Positions 1 to 7,931 of a stretch of DNA of 36,138 bases are shown here, piece after piece. Origin of the DNA: Rhodospirillales bacterium (lineage in GTDB: Bacteria; Pseudomonadota; Alphaproteobacteria; Acetobacterales; Acetobacteraceae); NCBI GenBank assembly GCA_025362815.1, contig JANYFG010000125.1:1-36138 (forward strand), written 5' to 3'. A model generated the notes under the pieces. That model worked only from the letters and a program-made list of their open reading frames with translations, did not search any database and had not been told where the DNA came from. Both the position numbers and the translations under genes were made by a program. Position 1 is the first letter of the stretch. Each line of letters begins with the position of its first letter.

Positions 1-555
1 GGGGGCTTCGGTGTGTGAGGCGGGGGGCATCATGCGGCCGAGGATGGTTTCCTTGCGGAGAGCTGCGAAGATCTCGCCGCTCATGACGGTCTCGAAGCTT
101 TCGATGCGGCCGGTGGCGTCGATTTGGACCCATTTCGAATGGCTGCCGGGGAGGCAGACGATGCCGTGGGAGCCGGCGCCGATGATCTGGGTTTCCTCGC
201 CACGCATCACCTCGGGCGTGCCGCCGGCGTCGGTGGTGGAAAGGCCGGGGACGATGCGGATATCGGCGCCGTCGAAGGGCACGGGGGTGAGTTGGGAGGC
301 GATGGCTTCGGCATTGGCGGGGCAGGGCAGGTAGGCGGCCTCCGCCCAGCCTTGCCGGCTGCCGATCATGCCGGACATCAGGATCTGGGTTTCGCCTTGG
401 GCGAGCCAGGGGGCGATGTGGGCGCGCAGGGTGTCGGCGAAATTTTGGTCGGGGATGGTCATGATGCCGCGGGCGGACTGGCGCTGGTCGATCACGCTGC
501 TGTTTTCGATGCGGAAGGCGCGGAAGCTGGAGGTGCCCCAGTCGACACCGATCAC
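1..555 (-). CDS. dgoK: 2-dehydro-3-deoxygalactonokinase (DgoK), 3' end outside window
   Basis: DgoK phosphorylates 2-keto-3-deoxygalactonate in the De Ley-Doudoroff galactonate pathway (cytoplasm, ATP-dependent). The visible 185 residues start with the ASKHA-fold phosphate-1 motif [13 protein letters not shown] near residue 2 and continue with family-typical stretches such as [11 protein letters not shown], a Gly-rich [20 protein letters not shown] segment and [10 protein letters not shown]. Full-length members have about 300 residues, so roughly 115 residues lie off the left edge. The start is GTG at 553-555, whose last two bases overlap the TGA stop of the AtzH-like gene upstream (GTGA), so translation is probably coupled. 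An ATG start is not available nearby. Sugar-acid kinase and hydantoin/ureide genes are an unexpected pairing; the aldolase DgoA could follow outside the window. The family call is confident; the exact substrate is known from the family only. Confidence 0.85.
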   Translation of the reverse strand, partial: MIGVDWGTSSFRAFRIENSSVIDQRQSARGIMTIPDQNFADTLRAHIAPWLAQGETQILMSGMIGSRQGWAEAAYLPCPANAEAIASQLTPVPFDGADIRIVPGLSTTDAGGTPEVMRGEETQIIGAGSHGIVCLPGSHSKWVQIDATGRIESFETVMSGEIFAALRKETILGRMMPPASHTEAP

Positions 556-944
556 GCGGTGGGCCAGGCGAAATCGAGGAACGAGACATGGGCGGCGACG
601 ACGCGCCAGCCTTGGGGGGTGCGCACCCAGCTTTGCATCTGGCGCCCGGTTTTGCCGCTGCCCTTTTTGCGGGTGAGGGTGCTGGCGGTGGCGAAATCGC
701 GGCCGAACGTGGTGATGACGGTGGATGCGAGGTCGCGCGCGAGGTCGACGTTGGCGCGGCCGTGGCGGAAGCCGCGGATGGCTTCGATTCCGTAGAGGTT
801 TTCGGCCAGGCCGTAGCGTATGGTGTGGGGCGCGTTCCAGAACAGCTCGTCCAGCACGGCGGTGTCGTTTTTGACGAGGGCCTGTTCGTAGCGGTCGAAT
901 GCGGCGCGAACCTCGGCTAAAATTTCCGGAATGTTAACGTTCAT
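552..944 (-). CDS. AtzH/HpxZ-like DUF3225 protein, first copy
   Basis: A 130-residue cytoplasmic protein of the SnoaL/NTF2-like DUF3225 family that includes AtzH of the s-triazine (atrazine) pathway and HpxZ of the oxalurate pathway. The N-terminus contains [20 protein letters not shown], followed by the family signature APHTIRYG near residues 42-49 and a C-terminal strand pair around [19 protein letters not shown]. The ATG at 942-944 overlaps the AtzE stop (ATGA), which places it in the same translationally coupled operon as the AtzG/AtzE pair. In characterised AtzH the fold carries amidohydrolase activity; in HpxZ the role is unproven. A paralogue sits at 26443-26853 next to a different amidase. 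Family assignment is strong from the motif; the substrate is unknown. Confidence 0.85.
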   Translation of the reverse strand: MNVNIPEILAEVRAAFDRYEQALVKNDTAVLDELFWNAPHTIRYGLAENLYGIEAIRGFRHGRANVDLARDLASTVITTFGRDFATASTLTRKKGSGKTGRQMQSWVRTPQGWRVVAAHVSFLDFAWPTA

Positions 945-2350
945 GCGGCAAACTCCGGGGCGATGGGGGCGTTGCAGAGCCCCTGTTGTTCGAGCGCGTG
1001 GGCGGCGCGGAACAGTTTCTCCTCGGCCCAGGGGGCGGCGATGAGTTGAACACCGATGGGCAGCAGGCCGTGTGCGTTTTGGACGGGGGCCGCGATAACG
1101 GGCAGCCCGATGGCGCTGATCGGCTGGGTGTAGACACCGAAGGTGGCACGCAGCGGAACCGACTGGCCGTCTGCCTCCAGCATCGCCTGGCCGATGGGCA
1201 TGGCGGGCGCGGGGGTGGCGGGGGCGATCAGAATGTCCCAGTCGGCAAACAGGGCCAGCACCTCGTGTCGATACCGGCTGCGCACGCGTTGGGCGTGCAG
1301 ATACCATTGCGATGGCAGCAGGGCACCGGCGAGCAGGCGGTCGCGGGTGAGGGGTTCGAAATCGTCGTAGCGGGTGCGGAGGTTGGCCAGATGCTGGTTG
1401 GCGCCCTCGGCGGCGGTGATGAGGAACGCGGCGGCGCGGCCGGCGGCGGCGTTCTCGATCTCGACGATGTCGCTGGCGCCGAGGGCGTGGGCCACGCGAA
1501 GGGTGACGTCTTGGGCCGCGTCCATGCCGTGGCGGGCGAAATGGCCGCCGAGGCGGGCGATCCTGAGGCCTTCGGTGCCGCTGGCGAGAGTGGGGGTGAC
1601 GGGCGCCATGCCGCGCCAGTGCTGGGCTGGATCGCGCGGGTCTTCGCCCTGCATCGCCTCGTAGGCCAGCGCGAGGTCGGTCACGGACCGGGCGAAGGGG
1701 CCGACATGGTCGAGGCTGGGGACGAACAGCACGCCACCGGCGCGCGACAGGCGGCCATAGGTGGGCTTGAGGCCCCAGATGCCGCACAGGCTGGCAGGCA
1801 CGCGAATGGAGCCGTTGGTGTCTGTGCCCACCGAAATCGGCACCAGCCCGGCGGCGACCGACGCGCCGGAGCCGCCGGACGAGCCGCCCGCCACGCGCGT
1901 CAGATCGTGCGGATTGCGGCAGGGGCCGTAATGCGTGTTCTCGGTGGTGAAGCCGTAGGCGTATTCGTCCATGTTCAGCGTGGCCACGCAGATCGCGCCG
2001 GCACGCTCGAGGGCGGCCACGGCGAAGCTGTCGTCGGTGGCCTTGGGATTGTCGCGCTCGATGATGCTGCCGGCGAGCGTGACGAGGCCCGCCACGTCGA
2101 ACAGGTTCTTTGCCGCGAACGGCACGCCGGCGAGCGGACCCGGATCATCTCCCCGGGCGACCGCCGCGTCGATGGCGTGTGCCCTGGCGGTGGCGCGGGT
2201 TTGGAGCGTGTGGGTGACGGCATTGACGGCGCCGTTATGGGCTGCGATGCGCGCCAGGGCCGCCTGCGTGAACGCAACGGCGCTGATTTCTTTCGCGCGC
2301 ACCTTGGCGGCGATCTCGGACGCCGTCAGCGTGTGCAGCAGGGCGCTCAT
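941..2350 (-). CDS. AtzE-family amidase (amidase signature hydrolase)
   Basis: A 469-residue amidase-signature enzyme close to AtzE (1-carboxybiuret hydrolase subunit) and HpxY. The Ser-cisSer-Lys triad can be placed as K81 in PFAAKN, S157 in AGGSSGGSG and S181 in [10 protein letters not shown]. Length matches the family (about 450-470). AtzE enzymes are known to need a small partner, AtzG, and here a DUF4089/AtzG-like gene lies immediately upstream with an ATGA overlap (2347-2350). Downstream the AtzH-like gene also overlaps by ATGA. The enzyme therefore probably hydrolyses a linear ureide or carboxylated amide released after ring opening by the neighbouring hydantoinase; this substrate is inference. 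An allophanate hydrolase-like activity is the main alternative. Confidence 0.88.
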   Translation of the reverse strand: MSALLHTLTASEIAAKVRAKEISAVAFTQAALARIAAHNGAVNAVTHTLQTRATARAHAIDAAVARGDDPGPLAGVPFAAKNLFDVAGLVTLAGSIIERDNPKATDDSFAVAALERAGAICVATLNMDEYAYGFTTENTHYGPCRNPHDLTRVAGGSSGGSGASVAAGLVPISVGTDTNGSIRVPASLCGIWGLKPTYGRLSRAGGVLFVPSLDHVGPFARSVTDLALAYEAMQGEDPRDPAQHWRGMAPVTPTLASGTEGLRIARLGGHFARHGMDAAQDVTLRVAHALGASDIVEIENAAAGRAAAFLITAAEGANQHLANLRTRYDDFEPLTRDRLLAGALLPSQWYLHAQRVRSRYRHEVLALFADWDILIAPATPAPAMPIGQAMLEADGQSVPLRATFGVYTQPISAIGLPVIAAPVQNAHGLLPIGVQLIAAPWAEEKLFRAAHALEQQGLCNAPIAPEFAA

Positions 2351-2547
2351 GCCACGAAGACCGGCGCCGGTTCGGCGTCATCGGGCACTGCCATGGTGAG
2401 AGCGGGCGCGCCCACCCGGACGACGAGGGATAACGCCTCGGCGAGGGTTGCCAGCCGTTCGGGCGAGAGGTGCAGCCCCATCGCGGGCGAAGTGGCGGTG
2501 ACGAAGGCCAGCGCGTCGAAGCGGTCGGGGTCGATCATCAGGGACAT
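2347..2547 (-). CDS. AtzG-like (DUF4089) small amidase subunit
   Basis: A 66-residue, mostly helical acidic protein beginning MSLMIDPDRFDALAF and containing the PAMGLHLSPERLATLAEALS helix pair typical of DUF4089/AtzG/HpxX. AtzG forms a heterotetramer with AtzE and stabilises it, and the gene stops in an ATGA overlap with the AtzE-like start, which fits a stoichiometric partner. The start at 2547 lies 7 bases after the hydantoinase stop; an internal ATG at 2538 is the alternative. The ribosome binding site (ACAGG) is weak, so translation may depend on coupling to the upstream gene. The assignment rests on size, position and sequence character rather than a strong catalytic motif. Confidence 0.75.
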   Translation of the reverse strand: MSLMIDPDRFDALAFVTATSPAMGLHLSPERLATLAEALSLVVRVGAPALTMAVPDDAEPAPVFVA

Positions 2548-2554
2548 CCTGTTG

Positions 2555-3997
2555 TCAGGCGAAAACCGAGGCGTCGAAGCCATCGGGGAGCGTGCCGGTG
2601 GGGCGGATCATGTCGTAGGGGCCGCGCGCGAGGAACCGGCCCGTGCCGGGTTCGGCCTGCACCTTGCCATCCCGCATGACGACGGTGCCGCGGCGGATGG
2701 TGGTGGTGGGCCAGCCCGTGACCTCCAGGCCCTCATAAGGCGTGTAGTCGATGGCGTGCTGCATGTGCGCGTTGGTGAGCGTGGTTTTTTTCGTGGGGTC
2801 CCACAGCACCAGATCGGCATCGTAGCCGGGGGCGATGGCGCCCTTGCCGGGCAGGCCGAACAGCTTGGCGGGGTTGCCTGCGATCAGCCGGGCGAAATGC
2901 GGCAGGTCGATATGCCCGCCCACAACGCCTTCGCTGAAGATGATGGGAAGCCTGGCCGCCAGACCTGGCACGCCGTTGGGGATGTCGCGAAAATTGGCGT
3001 CGCTGCCGTGGGCGCGCTTGCCGCGGGTGCCGTCGTAACACCAGCCGGAATGGTCGGAGCTGATGATGTCGAGCGTGCCGCGCCGGATGTCCTGCCACAG
3101 CGCGAGCTGATCGGCGGGATTGCGTGGGGCGGGGGAGCACATGAACTTGGCACCCTCGAAGCCCGGCCGATCCATGTCGCCCGCGGTCAGCACGACGTAT
3201 TGGGGGCAGGTCTCGCCCCATACCTTCAGGCCGCGATGCCGGGCGCGGGCGATTTCCTCGGCTACCTCCGAGCAGGACACGTGGAACACCTGGATGGGCT
3301 GGTCGACCATTTCAGCCAAGGCGATGGCGCGGTGGGTGGCTTCGCGCTCGATCATGCGCGGCCGCGACCAGGCGTGGAATTTGGGGGCGGTGTGGCCGGC
3401 GGCCAGCAGGGCCTCGGTGCGCCAGCCGATGGCGTCGTGGTTTTCGCAGTGAACCGTGACGAGGGCGCCGGCGCGGCGGGCGGCGGCGAGCACGCGCAGA
3501 TACGCCCGGTCGTCCAGTGCCAGCGCGTCGTAGGTCAGGAACACCTTGAGGCTGCGCACGCCGCTTTCGACGACTTTCGGGATCTCGTCCCAAATCACGC
3601 TGTCGGTCGCATCGGTGATGATCTGGTGGAACGAATAATCCACCATCGCGGATGCGGCGCGTCGGCGGTATTCCGCCAGCGGCTCGAGGATGCCGCCACC
3701 CTTGAACTGCGTGGAGAACGTCACGACCGACGTGGTGCCGCCCGCGAGGCAGGCGGTGGAGCCGGTGGTCCAGCTTTCCTCGTCGGCACCGCCGCCGTCT
3801 TGCAGCTGCTCGATATGACAATGCGTGTCCACACCGCCGGGCAGGACCAGCAGGCCCGTGGCATCCACCTCCTGCCCGCCCGACAATCCCACGCCGATGG
3901 CCGTGATCCGCCCGTCGGTCACGCCGATGTCGGCTGCGAAAACCTCGGAGTTGGTCACGACCGTTCCGCCGCGCACCACCATGTCAAACCCGGCCAT
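2555..3997 (-). CDS. Dihydropyrimidinase / D-hydantoinase
   Basis: A 480-residue metal-dependent cyclic amidohydrolase of the dihydropyrimidinase family, which opens hydantoin or dihydropyrimidine rings to N-carbamoyl acids. The HxH metal motif is H59-C60-H61 (GGVDTHCHIEQ), the bridging lysine is expected at K151 (RSLKVFLTYD), further ligands lie in VTVHCENHD and VFHVSCSE, and the catalytic Asp in IISSDHSGW. The chosen ATG at 3997 has a strong AAGGGGG ribosome binding site 5-6 bases upstream; a longer reading frame back to 4024 is not needed. The neighbours are a racemase-like gene upstream and AtzG/AtzE amidase genes downstream, a layout consistent with racemisation, ring opening and de-carbamoylation or amide hydrolysis. 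A classic N-carbamoyl amino acid hydrolase gene is absent; the AtzE-type amidase may fill that step. Confidence 0.9.
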   Translation of the reverse strand: MAGFDMVVRGGTVVTNSEVFAADIGVTDGRITAIGVGLSGGQEVDATGLLVLPGGVDTHCHIEQLQDGGGADEESWTTGSTACLAGGTTSVVTFSTQFKGGGILEPLAEYRRRAASAMVDYSFHQIITDATDSVIWDEIPKVVESGVRSLKVFLTYDALALDDRAYLRVLAAARRAGALVTVHCENHDAIGWRTEALLAAGHTAPKFHAWSRPRMIEREATHRAIALAEMVDQPIQVFHVSCSEVAEEIARARHRGLKVWGETCPQYVVLTAGDMDRPGFEGAKFMCSPAPRNPADQLALWQDIRRGTLDIISSDHSGWCYDGTRGKRAHGSDANFRDIPNGVPGLAARLPIIFSEGVVGGHIDLPHFARLIAGNPAKLFGLPGKGAIAPGYDADLVLWDPTKKTTLTNAHMQHAIDYTPYEGLEVTGWPTTTIRRGTVVMRDGKVQAEPGTGRFLARGPYDMIRPTGTLPDGFDASVFA

Positions 3998-4039
3998 CAA
4001 GCCCCCTTCATCATCCCAGGCCACCGTTGCCGGGAAAAC

Positions 4040-4657
4040 CTACCCCAAAAGCGCCTTGAGCTTGCGAACGGCCGAATCGGGCGTCGTCAACACCGGCAGA
4101 CCGGTGGCGCGGGCCACCGCGTCGGCAGCGCGCGCCAGGCTGAACTGCGCCAGTGTGATGACATCGCAGCCCGGCAGCTTCCGTGCCGTCTCGGCCGCCA
4201 GCCGGTCATGCGTGGCGCCGTCGCCGGCATTCAGCGCCGCGAGCGCTCCTTCAATCAGCAGGCTTTGCACGGGACGGCCGAACTCGGCGGGCATGGTGAC
4301 CAGGGTGGGTGCGAAGGTGGCCAGCACGCCCACCGAGCCGAACGCGGCTGCATCCTCGATCATGGCCTCGTTCGGCTTCAACACCGGCATCGGCGCCAGA
4401 TCGGCGGCACAGGCCTCGATACAGGGGCCGAACGCCGAGCAGGTGAACAGGATGCCGTCGGCCCCCGTGTCGCGCGCGTAACGGGCCAAGGCGAGAAACC
4501 GCGTGGTCATGACATCGAGGCTGGCGCCGGCCGCGAGGTCGGCGGACAGGCTGTCGTCCAGCAGGTTGGCCAGAGACACCTCGGGCCACAGACGGGCGAA
4601 GGCGGCGTTGATCGGGTCGACCGAGTGCCGCAGCGCGTGGATCAGGGCGATGCGCAT
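4040..4657 (-). CDS. Asp/Glu/hydantoin racemase superfamily protein, single conserved Cys
   Basis: A 205-residue two-domain protein of the Asp/Glu/hydantoin racemase (PF01177-type) superfamily. The first catalytic Cys is present as C73 in LFTCSAFG. At the place where racemases carry the second catalytic Cys (an LGC-type motif late in the protein) this sequence reads ITLAQFS, with Gln171. A true two-base racemase is therefore doubtful; single-Cys relatives include arylmalonate decarboxylase. Gene position directly before the hydantoinase (42 bases apart) nevertheless suggests a role on hydantoin-type or related substrates. The start follows the preceding gene's stop by one base (TGACATG), implying translational coupling. 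Function is inferred; superfamily membership is well supported. Confidence 0.8.
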   Translation of the reverse strand: MRIALIHALRHSVDPINAAFARLWPEVSLANLLDDSLSADLAAGASLDVMTTRFLALARYARDTGADGILFTCSAFGPCIEACAADLAPMPVLKPNEAMIEDAAAFGSVGVLATFAPTLVTMPAEFGRPVQSLLIEGALAALNAGDGATHDRLAAETARKLPGCDVITLAQFSLARAADAVARATGLPVLTTPDSAVRKLKALLG

Positions 4658-4658
4658 G

Positions 4659-5138
4659 TCAGCGCACGGGGCAGCGGATCAATGGCTCCGGGAAATCGGC
4701 GCAGCCTTCGAACACGATCTCGTTGTCGCTGCGCCGCACCACATGCAGGCTGTTTGGATCGGCGCAGCCGAAGCCCAAAGCCGGCTCTTGCGGCGCGGTG
4801 CCGAACAGGCCGAGCGACTGACGCGCCTCGGCGCCGGGCGCGAAGCGGAAATCGGTGGACCCCGGGGCTGCGCGCACCGTCTCGATGTTGCGCTGGTGAT
4901 AGACCTGGTCGATCAGCGTGGCCCGCAGCACGAGATCGCGGGTGAAGATCACCACCGGTTGTGCCAGGCAGAGTTGCGCGGTGAGGCCCGATGGCACGGG
5001 AAACAGGCCGCCGGTCCATGACCCGTAGAGCCAGGCATGCGGTACGACGGCAGGAGCCGGTTGCTGGGCAGCGCCATCCGTGGCGTTCAGCGGGGTGGCA
5101 AGGGCGGCGATGATCAGGCAGACAGCAATTCGGCGCAT
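4659..5138 (-). CDS. Hypothetical secreted protein at head of hydantoin operon
   Basis: A 159-residue protein with an N-terminal signal peptide (MRRIAVCLIIAALATP, probable cleavage after the GAAQ region), so exported to the periplasm. The mature part has the segments WLYGSWTGGLFP and LCLAQPVVIFTRD and four cysteines in total after the signal (LCLAQP, GFGCADP, FEGCADFP, IRCPVR) that could form two disulfides. I do not recognise a family with certainty. The start at 5138 is preceded by GAGGA at 7-8 bases spacing on the minus strand; a longer frame to 5468 would run through the divergent DedA gene and is rejected. The stop lies one base before the racemase-like start, so it probably belongs to the same transcript. 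Confidence 0.75.
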   Translation of the reverse strand: MRRIAVCLIIAALATPLNATDGAAQQPAPAVVPHAWLYGSWTGGLFPVPSGLTAQLCLAQPVVIFTRDLVLRATLIDQVYHQRNIETVRAAPGSTDFRFAPGAEARQSLGLFGTAPQEPALGFGCADPNSLHVVRRSDNEIVFEGCADFPEPLIRCPVR

Positions 5139-5198
5139 ACGGTCCTCGGCACGATGTCGCCACAGCATACGCGCCGCTCGCACGAAGGACACCCATTG

Positions 5199-5777
5199 AT
5201 GCTCAGACGCCTCTACGATCATGTGCTGGCCCTGGCCGCCTCGCGCCACGCAAGTCTGTGGCTGGGGGTGATCGCCTTCGCGGAGAGCAGCTTCTTCCCC
5301 ATCCCGCCGGATGTTCTGCTGATTCCGATGGCACTGGCCCGGCCGGAGCGCGCCTGGCGCTATGCGGCGATCTGCACCGTGTCGTCCGTGCTGGGCGGCA
5401 TGCTCGGCTACCTCATCGGTTTCGCCCTGTTCGACGTGGTGGCCAAGCCGTTGCTGGATTTCTATCACTACGGCGACGCGTTCGAGCAGTTTCGGGTCCG
5501 CTTCGCTGAAAACGGCGTTTACCTCATCTTGCTCAAGGGCCTGCTGCCGATTCCCTTCAAGATTGTCACCATCGCGTCGGGCGTGGCGTCGGTTTCCTTT
5601 CCCGCCTTCGTCGCCGCCTGCATCGTCACGCGCGGTGGCCGGTTCTTCCTGCTGGCCGGGCTCATCCGTTTCTTCGGAGAGAAGGTGCGGGTGTTCATCG
5701 AGAAACGATTGATGCTGGTCACCACGCTGACCGCGGTGTTCATCGTGCTCGGGTTCGTGCTGCTGCGCTACATTTGA
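5199..5777 (+). CDS. DedA/YqaA family inner-membrane protein
   Basis: A 192-residue polytopic membrane protein of the DedA/SNARE-associated (VTT) family, YqaA subgroup. The signature FAESSFFPIPPDVLL occurs near residues 26-40, followed by hydrophobic segments around 55-80, 100-150 and a last helix at about 170-190; the re-entrant KGLLPIPFKI motif lies near residue 115. DedA proteins are tied to undecaprenyl-phosphate or lipid scrambling and membrane homeostasis, but the YqaA branch is not characterised. The start at 5199 is supported by AAGGA at 5184-5188. It is transcribed divergently from the secreted-protein/hydantoin operon, with a 60-base gap (5139-5198) that must hold both promoters. 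Confidence 0.85.
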   Translation: MLRRLYDHVLALAASRHASLWLGVIAFAESSFFPIPPDVLLIPMALARPERAWRYAAICTVSSVLGGMLGYLIGFALFDVVAKPLLDFYHYGDAFEQFRVRFAENGVYLILLKGLLPIPFKIVTIASGVASVSFPAFVAACIVTRGGRFFLLAGLIRFFGEKVRVFIEKRLMLVTTLTAVFIVLGFVLLRYI

Positions 5778-6013
5778 CTGATCGATCCGTCCGCGAGATC
5801 ACCGAACGGTCGGAGGCAATACAATTCGACGAATAATGTCCTGTTTAGACAGTCGAACGTCTGGTTTGTGTCCTGGCGAAACGCGCGCGGCCTTGCTTTC
5901 CATCCAGCCTAACTCGATAACGGCGACGGAGGGCCGGTGCGGCGCGACTGCGAGGTTGTGTCACCCAGTATCAAAACGTCAGGAACGGCTCAAACGGGCC
6001 GATGGGGAAATAA

Positions 6014-7687
6014 ATGAGCAGCACGGCCAAACCGGTGGGCGGATACCACCAGGTTTCGAAAGCCGAGGAGCGCAAGGTCATCCTTGCGTCATCGACCGGC
6101 ACCATTTTCGAGTGGTACGATTTTTATCTCTACGGCTGGACCGCCTCGCAGATCGGCGCGAATTTCTACTCCGCCTTCGATGCGAACACGCAGTTCATCT
6201 TTGCCCTTCTGACCTTTTCCGCGGGCTTCCTCGTTCGCCCCTTTGGCGCCCTGGTGTTTGGTCGTCTCGGTGATCTCGTCGGCCGCAAATACACCTTCCT
6301 CGTCACCATCTCGATCATGGGTGTTTCGACATTTGTGGTGGGTCTGCTGCCTGGTTACGCCACGATCGGCTGGCTGGCGCCCGCGCTGCTGATCTTCCTG
6401 CGGCTGTTGCAGGGGCTGGCGCTCGGCGGTGAATATGGTGGGGCCGCCACGTATGTGGCCGAGCATTCGCCCAACGACCGCCGTGGCTTCTACACGTCGT
6501 GGATTCAAACGACCGCCACGATCGGCCTGTTCGTCTCGCTTCTTGTTGTCGCCGTCGTGCGCAACACGGTGGGCACGGCCGACTTCCTGGCCTACGGCTG
6601 GCGTATTCCGTATCTGATGTCGATCCTGCTGCTTGGCGTGTCGCTGTGGATTCGCCTGCAGCTGAGCGAAAGCCCGGCGTATCAGAAGATGAAGGACGAG
6701 GGCACCGTCTCGAAGGCGCCGTTGTCCGAGGCGTTCGGCCAGTGGAAGAACGCGAAATTCGCCATCATCGCGCTGTTCGGCATGACGGCGGGCCAGGCTG
6801 TGGTGTGGTACACCGGCCAGTTCTACGCCCGTATCTTCATGGTCAATACGTTGAAGATGGACGCCAACCAGGCTGATACCGCCTTGATCATCGCGCTGCT
6901 GGTGGCCACCGGCGGCTTTGTGTTCTTTGGTTGGCTGTCTGACAGAATCGGCCGCAAGCCGATCATTCTGCTGGGCTGTCTGCTGGCGGCGCTGACTTAC
7001 TTCCCGGCGTTCAAGATGATCACCCATGCCGGCAATCCCGCGCTGGAAAAGGCGCTGGCCAGCGCGCCGGTGACCGTTGTGGCCGATCCAGCGGATTGCG
7101 GCGTGTTGTTCGACCCTGTCGGCGGCAAGCAGTTCCGTTCGTCGTGCGACATGGCGCGTCAGAGCCTGATCGCGTTGTCGGTGAACTTCGAACAGCAGGC
7201 GGCCCCTGCCGGCACGCCGGCCGTGGTCAAGATCGGCGACAAGCCGGTTCCGGCTTTCTCCGGCACGGCATTGGATGACAAGACCTTCGCCGCCCAGAAG
7301 GCGGTGTTTGTGAAGGCTGTCACTGAAGGCGTGCGTGGCGCCGGCTATCCTGCCTCGGCCGATCCGACCAAGACGGACATGCCGTTGCTGATTGGGTTGC
7401 TGATCTATCTCGCCGTTCTGGTGACGATGGTTTACGGCCCGATCGCGGCCGCGCTGGTGGAGCTGTTTCCCACGCGTATCCGCTACACCGCGATGTCGCT
7501 GCCGTATCATATCGGCAATGGCTGGTTCGGTGGGCTTTTGCCGCCGATCGTGGTGGCGATCGTGGCCGCATCCGGCAACATCTATGCCGGGCTGTGGTAT
7601 CCGATCTCCATTGCCGTGATGACGGTGGTGGTGGGCGTGATCTTCTTGCCTGAGACCAAGAACCGCAACATCTTCAACAACGACTGA
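6014..7687 (+). CDS. MFS transporter, metabolite:H+ symporter (MHS) family, with extra loop
   Basis: A 557-residue inner-membrane symporter of the MHS branch of the major facilitator superfamily (relatives: ShiA, KgtP, ProP). Diagnostic features are SSTGTIFEWYDFYLYG in TM1, the loop 2-3 motif GRLGDLVGRK, LQGLALGGEYGGAA in TM5 and a second GWLSDRIGRKP after TM8. Usual length is 420-450; the excess comes from an insertion at about residues 346-453 between TM9 and TM10-like segments, which carries two Cys (DPADCGVLF, RSSCDMAR) and is probably extracytoplasmic. TM segments resume at MPLLIGLLIYLAVLVTMVYG. The ATG is preceded by a GGGGAAA ribosome binding site. Upstream bases 5778-6013 hold no gene. 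Substrate cannot be read from sequence; an organic acid is likely for this family. Confidence 0.88.
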   Translation: MSSTAKPVGGYHQVSKAEERKVILASSTGTIFEWYDFYLYGWTASQIGANFYSAFDANTQFIFALLTFSAGFLVRPFGALVFGRLGDLVGRKYTFLVTISIMGVSTFVVGLLPGYATIGWLAPALLIFLRLLQGLALGGEYGGAATYVAEHSPNDRRGFYTSWIQTTATIGLFVSLLVVAVVRNTVGTADFLAYGWRIPYLMSILLLGVSLWIRLQLSESPAYQKMKDEGTVSKAPLSEAFGQWKNAKFAIIALFGMTAGQAVVWYTGQFYARIFMVNTLKMDANQADTALIIALLVATGGFVFFGWLSDRIGRKPIILLGCLLAALTYFPAFKMITHAGNPALEKALASAPVTVVADPADCGVLFDPVGGKQFRSSCDMARQSLIALSVNFEQQAAPAGTPAVVKIGDKPVPAFSGTALDDKTFAAQKAVFVKAVTEGVRGAGYPASADPTKTDMPLLIGLLIYLAVLVTMVYGPIAAALVELFPTRIRYTAMSLPYHIGNGWFGGLLPPIVVAIVAASGNIYAGLWYPISIAVMTVVVGVIFLPETKNRNIFNND

Positions 7688-7703
7688 TCAGGATTTTGTT
7701 CGA

Positions 7704-7760
7704 GAAGGTGCGTTATGCGGCACTATCCGCAAAACGCACCTTCAAAGAATGAAGTTTTTT
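7704..7760 (+). terminator. Hairpin plus T6 tract after MFS gene
   Basis: Sixteen bases after the MFS stop, an 11-bp perfect stem pairs 7704-7714 with 7733-7743 (GAAGGTGCGTT / AACGCACCTTC). Within its loop a GCGG/CCGC pair (7717-7720 with 7727-7730) can extend the structure. A T6 run follows at 7755-7760, 11 bases beyond the stem. The spacing is longer than in a textbook intrinsic terminator, but the same GC-hairpin then T-run order recurs at 20008-20132 and 23973-24093, supporting a terminator role. Confidence 0.6.
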
Positions 7761-7788
7761 GGTTCTTTTGTTCACAAAAGAACATCTT
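7751..7788 (+). repeat. Dispersed T-tract/hairpin element, copy A
   Basis: A 38-base AT-rich element: GAAG, T6, GG, then the palindrome TTCTTTTG-TTCA-CAAAAGAA. It is identical over its full 38 bases, in reverse complement, to 20008-20045, and its 33-base core recurs at 12530-12562 and 23973-24005. The preceding bases (CCGCAAAACGCACC... GAATGAAG) also resemble the other copies, so the repeat unit probably includes the GC-rich hairpin. Confidence 0.9.
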
Positions 7789-7931
7789 GTATTGCGCTGT
7801 TGCCTTTGTCTCGATGTTAAACAACAAGTAACCCTCTGCCGCCGATCCGCCTCAATGCTGCCTCAGCGCTGCCTTGCCGGCGCGGTCATATCTCCTTGCC
7901 GGCGATGAGGTCGGCACCAGGAGATGCCAAG

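Noticed and set aside
945-1787. N-terminal extension of the AtzH-like frame
   Set aside because: It would run inside the AtzE gene in another frame; the ATG at 944 with ATGA coupling matches the family N-terminus.
986-4945. Plus-strand open frame of 1319 codons
   Set aside because: It lies antisense to the well-supported amidase, hydantoinase and racemase-like genes; Gly/Ala/Arg/His-rich sequence without motifs is the usual shadow frame in GC-rich DNA.
5836-6273. Plus-strand frame overlapping the MFS start
   Set aside because: Most of its coding potential comes from the shifted MFS gene; no ribosome binding site or motif in its own part.
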